Shown: positions 57,601 through 64,000 of the stretch, piece by piece
Numbering within the stretch: the first letter of the stretch is position 1
Layout of the letters: each line of letters begins with the position of its first letter
NCBI GenBank assembly: GCA_907163375.1
Contig: CAJQUW010016999.1
Coordinates: 62,001-126,000, forward strand
DNA from: Prostheceraeus crozeri
Taxonomy: Eukaryota > Platyhelminthes > Polycladida > Euryleptidae
DNA length: 64,000 nt
Direction: 5' to 3'
Program-made: the position numbers and the translations under genes
The notes under the pieces: model-generated
Database searches by the model: none
Told to the model about the DNA's origin: nothing
What the model saw: the letters and a program-made list of their open reading frames with translations, nothing else

Positions 57601-60144
57601 CATCAGAGCCGGTTCCAGAAAATGCACTCCTCAAGCCATAAGTGATTCAGCTGTGTAGATATCGGATTCAGAATCTTGAAATTCCTGCGCATTTGTTTCT
57701 GATAGATAATTGCAAACATTGTAAATACTTTTAGCTCAACGATTTTATTACAAGCCGTTACTACAGGGGTGCCGCATTTTTTCCTCATCCTTTAAGGCTA
57801 TCAACTAGATAATTGCCATTTCTTCGTTTCAACAGGACGGGCGGTGATGTTGGAGCAAAGGATGGGTGCGGATGGAGGAAGTACGCCTCAATCTAGTGTG
57901 ACAACCCACATGTTGGCCAGTCACGGAGGAGATCTGTACATGCACACTCTGGCATATCATCGCAATCCTTTGGAGGAACCAACAACTATCACAGAATGTA
58001 TCGGTGGTAAATGTACAGATTATCGAATCCAGGTAAGAACCTTGAAATGTCAATCTTAGTGATTCCTTGAACTGACTCTGTCAGAGGTCGCAGTCGTTCC
58101 CATTAACATGATTCCTGACCGTGTTGAACTGGGCCTACAGCGATCATTAGCACCTTTCCCTTTAATGCATCCGTCCCACTGCTCGATCTTCACGAAATAG
58201 AGCATCTTCGATCGTGATACTCCATTCTGATTCAAAATCTAAAAGACCATCTGTTGAGAACGTGAAATAGCCAGAATGGCACTGCTACTAAGACCCAACA
58301 TTTCTCGTAGTGATTGCATCTGTTGATAAATTGATCAATTCCTAGGTTACTTGTCTTAACTTGTAATGAGTAGCGCCCGAATCTCGGATGCGACATTAAG
58401 TGGTTGCAGAATACAATCTAGCATCCACGTGCCTGCGTTAAAGCAGTGCCTTCCTGGCTAATTCACGCTCTCAACAGATGATCCGGTGGCCTTGTGGTTA
58501 GAGGGTGTGCTTGCACGTCCTCTAACATCGCTGGTTCGAATCTACCCACGACTGATGAGGAGCAACACGCAGAAACATGTCTCGTGGTGGTTACACCTGT
58601 TGAAATTGGAAGAAATCATCAATTGTCAGGTTATTTGATAAAAATGATATGTTATCTTTATTTTTACAGGATTTCACTGTGTTGATGGATTCTGCTCGTC
58701 TGGCACCATCCAGTGAGAAAGTTGCATTTATTCCAATTGACAGAGGTGAGTTGATAATTGAAATTTAAATTCTTCATCATTTGAAGCCATTCCTGTATTT
58801 CAACTAGCTTGTGATTGAATATTTAGCCTGACTGATGTCCGGGATAGTTAGAATGACTCACTGTACTTTGTGTTAACTTCAAGATGCTCATGTTATGTAT
58901 TCGTCTTAGCACCCATTAGCTGTGCGTCTTCTGTAAAACCTGGGTATGTTTTCATAAAGCCCAGTATTATCAACAGAGCTTTTGATTTAGAGCTTTTCCA
59001 ATACACACGCCCTTCTATGACCCTACTCCACATACTTGCACTGAAAAAGTAGTGATGAACTGCCAGTCTGCTTATTCGGACTGTTCAAATCACCAGCTTA
59101 TGCTTTCTCAAAAGTCGAACTCCTTTGAATAATGCCTGTCGGCTGTAGCAGGTCTCCAAACCATGTCTCACTGCAGGCAGGGAAATCAATTGAATTCACA
59201 AAGATTTTCCTGCCTCCCTGTGCTCTCTCCGCCCTGCAATTCATTGAATGCACATTTGTAATGCACATAATAGTTTGACTGAAGACGTGTTGGTTACAAA
59301 GAAGGATAACATTTCAAAATGGATCGATCAAACAAAGTGAGATTAATCAGCAAACAAATAAACTGACCTGCACTGTTAAAATCCTACTTGAAAGAGACAT
59401 CTCCACAACACAAGACTTGAAGATTCAATCTGGTCTCTAATTCATCACATTCAGTGGCTTTCTGGTCAAACCTTCCGTGTATTGTGCACCTTGTAGCAGT
59501 CTTGATACTTAATGTCTTCCGTTACTCGGTTCAATGTGTTGAAATCTGAAATAGGAACTTGAAAGTTAGAATAGTTTCATTGCAAATAACCTCAAAGTCA
59601 CTAGTGACTGTTTTATGCCGCTTTCATCTATCTCCCCAGCATTCGCCCATTTAGAGCGACAGAGCCGATATTGGCCGATGGCCATCTCCGACTCCTTCAT
59701 TTTCCAAGAGAGCATGCTGAGTGTAAGTGTTGTCAAATAGTTCTTCTCAGTTCGCATCTCTCAAATGTGTTTTCTATCACAGCTTACGGGACCTCTCTTG
59801 TCCGTCCTCCCGAAGGAATATATGACAGAAGATGAGACGGAGGCCTGCAAGAAGTGCATCTTGGAGCTGCTTGGGATGGAGGCACGCTGTACCTCATTAC
59901 CGCTGGCCGCTGTAGCTGCGAGGAACAAAGGCGTGAAGCGTCAAGAACAATACCGTATTCTCTTCACTGAACTCGAATTCTTCCTTCATCGATGCGCTGA
60001 TCTCTCTCCAGCGCACAAGAAGTTGTTTACGTGGTGTCTACAGACTGCTGGTCGAAGAATCAACACTGGAGATCCTAGACCAGAGGCTGATCGTCCAACA
60101 GGACTACGACTTCTCGATGAACGTCTGAGGGAGGCGAAGGCGGG
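45395..60144 (+). CDS. INTS13: INTS13 (Asunder), Integrator subunit 13, nine exons, C-terminus outside the window
   Basis: Subunit of the nuclear Integrator complex. In other animals it pairs with INTS14 and INTS10, and it is also known as Asunder/Mat89Bb. Exons 45395-45613, 48966-49231, 49993-50149, 51710-52040, 54211-54300, 57836-58032, 58670-58745, 59640-59722 and 59783-60144 join in frame (phases 0,2,0,1,1,0,1,0) for 593 codons. Family landmarks follow in order: HKTVFVLDHS at residues 8-17 opening the von Willebrand A-like domain; KTLWSLCVESVVEYCRI; NRGRVIVVTTGLDS; RHFDLASTTVCDIPMKEE; ELHNCSGTFRIT; THMLASHGGDLYMH; GGKCTDYRI; SRYWPMAISDSFIF; GVKRQEQYRILFTEL. The human protein is about 706 residues. 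The last 110-130 residues, which in the family carry the short C-terminal motif that contacts the cleavage module, are not found before 64000. All introns use GT-AG. Confidence 0.95.
46528..46704. repeat. GC-rich dispersed repeat, copy 1
   Basis: Shares with 62936-63100 the blocks GCATAAAAGT/GCGTAAAAGT, GAATCAACYGC, TCYGCGCGCGTA, TTCCCTTYATGTC, a GGGGAG-type G-rich block and TGCKRCGCGCGTAGAAGTA, in the same order and spacing. It is much richer in CG than its surroundings. Confidence 0.65.
46908..47690 (+). mobile_element. hAT-like transposase C-terminal relic
   Basis: Two frames joined by a frameshift near 47150 give SYWKHVHEEFGLEFANMNIS, then LTLSHGNGAPESGFSINKAI, then SLRIVKDEILNAGGFLNIPI, then a charged coiled-coil-like tail (YQADLEAKKKWEEDPKN and SELKDIEEMLKIKKLGISV). 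The LSHGNxxxExGFSINK block corresponds to the C-terminal dimerisation signature of a hAT-related transposase group. Stops follow. TCATAAAAAGTCATAAAAT-type repeats at 46780-46835 and 48195-48215 may belong to the element's ends. Confidence 0.55.
48966..49231 (+). CDS. INTS13: INTS13 coding exon 2
   Basis: Begins after TTCAATTCCAG and ends at GTGAGT (phase 2). It encodes TSDSEGKVLTVWLDEDQNME through NRGRVIVVTTGLDS, the middle of the vWA-like domain. Confidence 0.93.
49232..49992 (+). other. INTS13 intron 2 (0.8 kb)
   Basis: Carries SINE family 2 copy 1 (49622-49760). The open frames in this stretch on the minus strand are shadows of exon 3 and the repeat. Confidence 0.6.
49622..49760 (+). mobile_element. 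tRNA-like SINE family 2, copy 1
   Basis: GATCTTTTGGTCTAGAGGTC, GTCATTGGAAGTCGG, a GCATTCGAACTAAA block, the CACAACGCTC block and GACGTTAAAGC at the end all recur in order at 57248-57425. The first part resembles a tRNA D-arm/T-arm pair (GGTCGAGCCCCGAA as a weak B box). Confidence 0.5.
49993..50149 (+). CDS. INTS13: INTS13 coding exon 3
   Basis: Starts after TTATTTCTATCGACAG and ends in phase 0 at GTGAGT. It encodes EAEKNIVESAVANFADLDVD through RARTDNELKW. An in-frame TAA upstream (49937-49939) and the phase-2 entry fix this acceptor. Confidence 0.9.
50150..51709 (+). other. INTS13 intron 3 (1.6 kb)
   Basis: Mostly occupied by fold-back element copy 3 (50357-50998). The rest shows nothing recognisable. 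Confidence 0.6.
50357..50998. mobile_element. Fold-back DNA element, copy 3 (642 bp)
   Basis: Termini GTCCGGCAGCCAGAACGAG and CTCGTTCTGGCTGCCGGAG, with TA at 50355-50356 and 50999-51000. It is closest to copy 2 (26386-27106) and has lost about 75 bp on the left arm. It is inserted in INTS13 intron 3. Confidence 0.8.
51710..52040 (+). CDS. INTS13: INTS13 coding exon 4
   Basis: Begins after AAATACATTTCAG and ends at GTAAGC in phase 1. It contains RHFDLASTTVCDIPMKEE, one of the most conserved family blocks, followed by a glycine-rich insert and LLLKWLTPKSP. Confidence 0.94.
52188..52534. mobile_element. Small inverted-repeat element (MITE-like)
   Basis: 28-bp terminal arms 52188-52215 and 52507-52534 pair with two mismatches (ACATTGTTCAG, then TATCTATGGTACTAT). 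A second inverted pair (GATACATCCATGGACGCC against GGTGTCCATGATACATC, about 52356-52384 and 52456-52484) lies inside. There is no coding sequence. Confidence 0.55.
52681..52788. repeat. 108-bp near-perfect hairpin
   Basis: Nested stems pair in register: ATAGTGATATAACTAC (52681-52696) with its exact reverse complement (52773-52788), ATCTGTACTACCA with TGGTAGTACAGAT, and ATGTAGCAC with GTGCTACAT. The turn is GAGGCGAAGCCGA. As RNA or cruciform DNA this would be a very stable rod. Confidence 0.75.
54211..54300 (+). CDS. INTS13: INTS13 coding exon 5 (90 nt)
   Basis: Lies between GTGTCGTTTCAG and GTAAGT, phase 1 to phase 1. It encodes ELHNCSGTFRITTADV and then ASTCLVTFLLG, matching the conserved ELHxCxGxxRIxxxDV block that is otherwise missing between exons 4 and 6. 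The minus-strand open frame at 54215-54451 over it is a shadow. Confidence 0.93.
54460..55090 (+). mobile_element. LINE fragment 1 (CR1/L2-like reverse-transcriptase end)
   Basis: Frames spell CLGVTLDSHLTLTGNISK, then LIRSIRQCLTPLTTTRLI, then SRLDYCNSLF-like (after a shift), then LQTVLHAAAGVIF, HVPVLRKNG-like and FRSAAPRLWNSLP-like blocks. This is the usual order in the thumb and C-terminal part of CR1/L2-clade LINE polymerases. Several frameshifts make it dead. Confidence 0.65.
55095..55900 (+). mobile_element. LINE fragment 2 with RNase H domain and 3' zinc knuckle
   Basis: The RNase H landmarks appear in order: FTAEMVAIQHALSW (catalytic Glu), LSDSLSAL (catalytic Asp, 55212-55240), then WLPGHSNISGSDTADALAKS (55352-55410, final Asp). 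Next comes a CPVCGVNHDVPHLLCSSCP knuckle typical of the C-terminus of RNase H-bearing LINEs (I, Jockey and related clades). The frame from 55184 is open for 219 codons to TAA at 55841-55843, so it is younger than fragment 1. One frameshift lies near 55190-55200. CR1/L2 elements normally lack RNase H, so the two fragments are most likely from separate insertions. Confidence 0.65.
57248..57425 (+). mobile_element. tRNA-like SINE family 2, copy 2
   Basis: The longer copy of the repeat at 49622-49760. It starts with GGATAGGTGCATGGTCTGGTG and continues with GATCTTTTGGTCCAGGGGTC, GTAGAAGTCGG, a CATCCGGACTAAAA block and CCACAGCGCTC. It ends with CCAGCCACCAGAGGGTGAG and GACCTTAAAGC. Weak A- and B-box-like stretches are in the first 60 bp. 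Confidence 0.5.
57836..58032 (+). CDS. INTS13: INTS13 coding exon 6
   Basis: Starts after TTCGTTTCAACAG in phase 1 and ends in phase 0 at GTAAGA. It encodes RAVMLEQRMGADGG, then THMLASHGGDLYMHTL, then GGKCTDYRIQ, corresponding to the conserved HMLSSHGGEIFLH and GGRxTDYRI blocks. Confidence 0.94.
58481..58610 (+). mobile_element. tRNA-derived SINE with hammerhead ribozyme body (family 1)
   Basis: The 5' part is tRNA-like. An A box, TGGCCTTGTGG, lies at 58487-58497 and a perfect B box, GGTTCGAATC, at 58533-58542, so RNA polymerase III could start it. The hammerhead motif starts three bases after the B box (58545-58587), followed by GGTGGTTACACCTGTTGAAA as the tail. A diverged relative is at 12847-12990 on the other strand. 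SINE-like elements with hammerheads are established in Schistosoma (Sm-alpha); whether this family is described I cannot tell. It is inserted in INTS13 intron 6 in the sense direction. Confidence 0.65.
58545..58587 (+). ncRNA. Minimal type I hammerhead ribozyme-like motif
   Basis: Stem I is CCACGA (58546-58551) pairing with TCGTGG (58582-58587). The core CTGATGA (58552-58558) and GAAA (58572-58575) are both intact. A minimal helix III (CATG, 58576-58579) and the cleavage triplet GTC (58579-58581) follow. Stem II (58559-58571) pairs poorly in this copy, but the corresponding bases of the 12.9-kb copy form GGC/GCC, so the ancestor had a proper stem II. Helix III of one pair plus a self-complementary ACATGT is the arrangement known for retroelement hammerheads that act as dimers. 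Confidence 0.6.
58670..58745 (+). CDS. INTS13: INTS13 coding exon 7
   Basis: Starts after TTTATTTTTACAG and ends at GTGAGT in phase 1. It encodes DFTVLMDSARLAP and FIPIDR, a moderately conserved linker. Confidence 0.9.
58746..59639 (+). other. INTS13 intron 7 (0.9 kb)
   Basis: No repeat or RNA recognised. The frame at 58870-59052 is not supported. Confidence 0.6.
59640..59722 (+). CDS. INTS13: INTS13 coding exon 8
   Basis: Starts after CATCTATCTCCCCAG and ends in phase 0 at GTAAGT. It contains HLERQSRYWPMAISDSFIF, matching the conserved TRYWPMxISxxxIF block. Confidence 0.93.
59783..60144 (+). CDS. INTS13: INTS13 coding exon 9 (last one found)
   Basis: Starts after TTTTCTATCACAG, only 60 nt after exon 8, and ends in phase 2 at GTGAGT. 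It covers LTGPLLSVLPKEYMTEDE, GVKRQEQYRILFTELE and LLDERLREAKA, the helical C-terminal region. A clear donor shows that at least one more exon follows. Confidence 0.93.
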
Positions 60145-60289
60145 GTGAGTCCCTGTCACTGCTTCCAACAGTGAAAGTAGCTGACTATGCTTTTCAATTC
60201 TTTATTCATAGCCAATGATTTATGCAAACAATTTTCCAAATAGAAATGTTCCTCGCTTATAAAATCAAAAAAGCCACATTCATGTTTGT

Positions 60290-60737
60290 GTTCAATTTGT
60301 ATTCTTGTTTCTAACGACCGTGTTTCGCCCGTTCTCAGTTTGTGACACATCCGATTATGAGGCACGATCACGCTTCGAAATTGTGTTTAAATCTGACAAT
60401 GAACGTGTACTGCGAATTTTGGAAGTATTGTGCATTAAACGTGATCCTCCAGATCTGTGTGTACAAAAAGAACATGTTCTGTGCTTACTTCTTCCGTGAT
60501 GACATTTCCTTTCTTTGTGCTGTAGTTAATGAAAATGTATCTACTAACTTTTCTTTGTAAATAGTATCTTCACTTCGTTTTTTTATAATTTAGCTTGAAG
60601 GCTACGTCATCGATGTCTATGTGAATTGTCATCTTCTGTATCGCACACTTAGCTTGTCAGTCCCGTGTCTAACCTGACTGAGAACGGGCGAAACATGTCG
60701 TTAGACACGTTTTGTTGAACACGAATACAAATTGAAC
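60290..60737 (+). mobile_element. Mini Penelope-like element with inverted terminal repeats
   Basis: Inverted arms about 60290-60349 and 60666-60737 share GTTCAATTTGTATTC and CGTTTCGCCC-GTTCTCAG blocks (reverse complement GAGAACGGGCGAAACA on the right). Between them, 60346-60499 encodes a frame ending in RILEVLCIKRDPPDLCVQK, the C-terminal end of a PLE GIY-YIG protein similar to 5095-5160. It is a strongly deleted derivative keeping only both ends. Confidence 0.6.
60661..60710 (+). ncRNA. Hammerhead-like motif in the PLE right arm
   Basis: GTGTCTAAC pairs with GTTAGACAC (9 bp) and encloses CTGACTGAG, AACGGGC, GAAAC and ATGTC. This is the hammerhead order of stem I, a CTGANGA-like core with one extra base, GAAA, then a GTC cleavage site. 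Stem II is not convincing. CCCGT upstream can pair with ACGGG inside, which would make a pseudoknot. Hammerheads in PLE terminal repeats are established, so the motif is expected, but this copy is probably inactive. Confidence 0.45.
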
Positions 60738-61082
60738 GCCAACATTTATTTACTTACTTTATTATTTACCGGTATTCATAAACTAGCCAGAGGAACAAAT
60801 TTCTTCCGTGAAATATTCCTCGATCGATTAAAAAGTAAAGAATTGCAATATCGCGACGTTTCGTCTCAGCCTGGAAACGGTTTTATTTAACTTTTTTGAA
60901 TTGCCATGCTGAATAATCGACTTCTGGTTCGCAGGATTAAGGTGAACCCGAAACATCGGGAGATTGTAGTATTTACCAGACTTGTGTCAATTACTCATGA
61001 AATGTCATTGATTGCGATTATGAATTGCTTCGTTTTTCTTCAATTAATTTTCAATTACTTCAGATAACTGACTATCATTAAA

Positions 61083-61612
61083 AGATATTCAGTTCGTTAT
61101 TTCGACAATTTATTCTCCAAATCAAAAAAGTAAAATAAAACTCGACCTTTCGGACTCTTAGTCCGTCCTCAGGAACTACAGCAAAGAGAGTGACCAAAGA
61201 ACAGGACATGGATACAAGCAACAGTAAATGATGACTTCTCACATACGTCAAAATGACCTATCAACGTAACCACCAACCTTAAACTTTGACATTAATCAGA
61301 AGCTACTCATAAAATTGACAGTAGAGCATACTGAAGCAAAATTCATGAAAAGAAGAAAATTACACCAGTAGAAGAAAGTTTTATGAGTAGCTTTTGATTA
61401 ATGTCAAAGTTTAAGGTTGTATGTTCTTGTTGATAGGTCATTTTGACGAATGCGAACAGTCATCATTTACTGTTGCTTGCATCCATCTCCTGTTCTTTGG
61501 TCACTGCCTTTGCTGCAGTTTCTGAGGACGGACGAAGGGTCCGAAAGGTCGACTTTTATTTTACTTTTTTGATTTGGAGAACAAACTGTCGAAATGCCGA
61601 GCTGAATATCTG
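61083..61612. mobile_element. Fold-back element with 234-bp arms
   Basis: Arms 61083-61316 and 61378-61612 are inverted copies at high identity (for example CTCCAAATCAAAAAAGTAAA against its exact complement near 61558-61577), with a 61-bp loop. Each arm contains CTGAGGACGGAC and GTCCGAAAGGTCGA (right arm 61522-61552, left arm in reverse at 61141-61172), a hammerhead-like core with a GGAC/GUCC stem. This type of end is common in Penelope-like terminal repeats, so the element may be a pair of facing pseudo-LTRs. Confidence 0.6.
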
Positions 61613-62935
61613 TTGAAATGAATTTCCAAGACGAAGTATTAGCATTAAATGCCGGTTCTTAATTTGGATTTTGTTCGCCTTAAATTTCTTTAAAAAAGTT
61701 GCCAGCAGTTGTACCCCTGGTGCACATCTATAACTTCTCAATGTTGCATTATTAGTTTACTGTAACGCATCATCGATGAGGAGAATTTATTCTGCATATT
61801 CAATGAATATCTAAAAGTGCTGACTGCAAAGTAATTGCAGTTACTTCTCAATTGCATGTCTATAATATAAATCACACTTCAAAATGCACATCAGAAGATG
61901 CAATTGTAATTGAAATTACAATTACAGCACAAGTCTGGTATTTACTTATCGATTGAGGAATATTACTTTTTGGAAAATTACTCGTGATGTTCCGATCGAG
62001 TGTCAGCATTGAACAACTATTTTTTAATGAAATTTCTTGAATCGGATAAATACAAATGTGTTTTAAAGTTGATTGTCTGCAGCTACCAATCCTTTTTTGA
62101 ATTGAGACTCATTTCTGATCTACACCGGGTCTACTTTTGACTATGTGTACATCCGAGAATGAACAGTCTTTAACACACAAGTGTTGAGCAAGGAAAATGC
62201 TCAGCAAAGGCCTGTAAGAGAGGCTATCAGGACCAAGAGACTTGGTGGAGATAGTGGAGTCTATCACGGATCGGAGCTGCGCTGAGACCGCGTATCACTT
62301 CAACTTCTTCCTTATTTTCAGCTGATATAAATCATGCTACTATATTTCGATTATCAGTAATGCTCTCATGACGTTCTTTTGTTATCGGTGTTAATCGTTG
62401 GATTATTTATGTTCGCGCTAGTTCTTAGGTAACGTTTGTTTAACTATCGCATTTGTGCCCACCTGCTAACATATGGCTTCAGAGATTTCCTCAAATAAAC
62501 AATGAATACGACCAATCCCTTTTTCAAGCGATCAATACTCTTTTGGTTTTAACAATGGTTTTGTGCGAGCGTTTGATCGAAATATTGAAGTTTTAGCACG
62601 ATCCGTCATTGGCATTAACTGCAAAAATGATGCGAAACAAGCCCGATATTGTCTTTACAGCACTATTTTTTACATTTTATTAAAATGCGTATCATGTATA
62701 TATTAACTCAAGTTCTATATCCTTTTTTATTTATCAAGATTTATGTTCTCTTTATGTTCAGTTTAATTTTCCAAGAAATTTCTTGTAACGTGTGCGTAGC
62801 TCATTCCTACAGAGGAATTCAAGATATTTTGAAATTTAATTTGTGTAATATATGTATAAATAAATGTTCAGCTATATTCACTTCTTCCACTAATTTCTCT
62901 TCAGAAAGTGTCCGTTTGCTCCTCCTGCATGTTGC

Positions 62936-63100
62936 TGGGCCTTGCGCATCGCGTAAAAGTAGAATGCGAGTCAACCGCCCAAAATCTGCGCGCGTAGATT
63001 CCCTTTATGTCCACATGACCGTGTGAATTGACGTCACAGTGTTTTCCTCTCCTTTGGCGCGGGGAGGCAGACGCGTATGCTACGCGCGTAGAAGTATAGA
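62936..63100. repeat. GC-rich dispersed repeat, copy 2
   Basis: Second copy of the repeat at 46528-46704. It shares TCTGCGCGCGTA, TTCCCTTTATGTC and the terminal ACGCGCGTAGAAGTA. Confidence 0.65.
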
Positions 63101-63189
63101 AGATTGTTCGCTCTTCGACTATGACATCAACAAATCCTTGGAATATAAGCAACTTGAATTGGCAGCGATTTTCTACACCTTTTTAATCT

Positions 63190-63330
63190 CAAGTTCAGAA
63201 GTTTTAAAATGAAATTCAGAAATTTTTAAATCAAATTCAGAAATTTTAAAGTCATATTCAGAACATTTAAAATGAAATTCAGAAAATTTAAAATCTATTT
63301 CAGAAGAATTTTTAACATTTAAAACCTATC
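63190..63330. repeat. AT-rich tandem repeat, unit about 23 bp
   Basis: Six or so degenerate units of the type TTCAGAAATTTTAAAATGAAA follow one another with small length changes. They lie between the GC-rich repeat and the Penelope-like element at the right edge. Confidence 0.7.
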
Positions 63331-63361
63331 AAAAAACACTATATTCTCAGTAACTGAACAC

Positions 63362-64000
63362 ATGGGATCGCTTCAACCGCTTTGGTTAACGCCCACATTG
63401 CCTGACAAGGTCCAAAGTGCACATCCTCCTAGAATATTTTACAAACTTGTGAAACCGATATCGTTGCGTATTTGCAATTACAATAGATTGTTATCGAGTT
63501 TGTCGTTGTCCGACATATCTAATATTTCAACTTCTGCTTGTATTTGTTCTAGTAAACCCGATTTTATTTACGCTCCTTTCGGTCATTGGTGATTACTGGT
63601 GATTTGAATGTGATAGATGATGTTCATCTTAGGAATGTCATGGCACGGAGTGTTAAATTTCGTATTCCTCAATTTTTGCCATGGAATAAGATTAAAGCTG
63701 ACTTGGTGACTTGTGTTAAGACCCACGCCGATAAAATGTCCAAAGTGTTCAAGATTGATCGTGATCGTTTCGATGATTGGGAGGGTGAGATAATAGACCT
63801 CATTTGTTAACGTATAAAAAGACTAAAGTATTGTGAAAATGTATTCGAAAGAAAGTTTACGTCTATTAGATCACTTGATGAGAGCATTAAACGTATGCAT
63901 GATCATTTTGTCATTGTGCCCGTCGATAAAGCGGTTAATAATTTTGCTGTTATATGTAAGAAATTGTATATCAACATCATGTTGGAAGAACTAGGTTTTG
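63362..64000 (+). mobile_element. Penelope-like element, second family, 5' part (runs off the window)
   Basis: The frame shows FYKLVKPISLRICNYNRLLS, then DFIYAPFGH, VITGDLNVIDD, PWNKIKADLV, DDWEGEIIDLI, then HDHFVIVPVDKAVNNFAVIC and LYINIMLEEL. GHVxTGDLN followed by VxPxDKAxNN (RT motif 1) is characteristic of a PLE group distinct from the one at 3571. There is a frameshift at about 63587 and an in-frame TAA at 63808-63810. The catalytic region would lie beyond 64000. Confidence 0.7.

Larger units (their letters stand above)
54301..57835 (+). other. INTS13 intron 5 (3.5 kb)
   Basis: Holds two abutting LINE fragments (54460-55090, 55095-55900) and SINE family 2 copy 2 (57248-57425). The stretch 55900-57240 has unrecognised short frames on both strands. 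Confidence 0.6.
58033..58669 (+). other. INTS13 intron 6 (0.6 kb)
   Basis: Contains the hammerhead-bearing SINE (58481-58610) close to the 3' end. The open frame at 58494-58685 is an artefact of the SINE. Confidence 0.6.
60145..62935. other. INTS13 intron 9 or 3' flank
   Basis: Contains a mini Penelope-like copy (60290-60737) and a fold-back element (61083-61612). I searched for the INTS13 C-terminal exon (the family's SLWSNR-type block) and did not find it. 61620-62930 shows nothing recognisable. Confidence 0.5.

Noticed and set aside
60938-61080. Acceptor-like TTCGCAG followed by an open frame, as INTS13 exon 10
   Set aside because: The translation does not resemble the INTS13 C-terminus and has no donor. 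The start (AACCCGAAACATCGG) looks like a retroelement terminal motif instead.
62140-62330. Open stretch with EIVESITDRS as an INTS13 exon
   Set aside because: No usable acceptor in phase 2, and no match to conserved family blocks.
1-64000. CRISPR arrays, bacterial operons, viral structural genes or complete tRNA/rRNA genes
   Set aside because: None seen. Repeats are dispersed or inverted, not spaced arrays. tRNA-like heads lack closing acceptor stems.

Overview
This is a 64 kb piece of an AT-rich, intron-rich animal genome, probably from a marine invertebrate. Two conserved animal genes are cut into short GT-AG exons, and the introns and spacers are full of retroelements and DNA transposons. 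The phylum cannot be fixed from the sequence alone. There is no sign of bacterial, phage, organellar or CRISPR sequence.

Two host genes were assembled by reading splice signals and exon phases, because most exons are too short to stand out as open frames. (1) ZNHIT3 lies on the minus strand. Its five coding exons (40070-40146, 39456-39487, 33505-33567, 20340-20435, 11831-11991) join in frame into a complete 142-residue HIT zinc-finger protein spread over 28 kb. ZNHIT3 is known as a box C/D snoRNP assembly factor that partners NUFIP1. (2) INTS13 (Asunder, Integrator subunit 13) lies on the plus strand. Nine coding exons between 45395 and 60144 join in frame for 593 codons. The C-terminal roughly 110-130 residues were not found and probably lie beyond 64000. 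The two genes are head to head, with 5.2 kb between their start codons.

The rest is mobile DNA. Four Penelope-like element (PLE) copies are present: a nearly whole but internally deleted copy at 3571-5452 with perfect 164-bp inverted terminal repeats and a 12-bp target duplication; a 3' end in an inverted duplication at 10125-10869; a mini-copy at 60290-60737; and the 5' half of a different family at 63362-64000. Other elements are relics of mariner, hAT and pogo/Tigger transposons, two abutting LINE 3' fragments (one with RNase H), several fold-back or MITE-like families present in 2-3 copies, and three tRNA-derived SINE families.

The most interesting signal is a tRNA-derived SINE (58481-58610, with a decayed relative at 12847-12990). 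Its body, directly after the B box, has the layout of a minimal type I hammerhead ribozyme. The inverted repeats of two of the PLEs carry a second hammerhead-like or pseudoknot-like motif whose outer stem differs in sequence but stays paired.

Translations, repeat alignments and boundaries were worked out by eye. Family names rest on recognised motifs, not on database searches.
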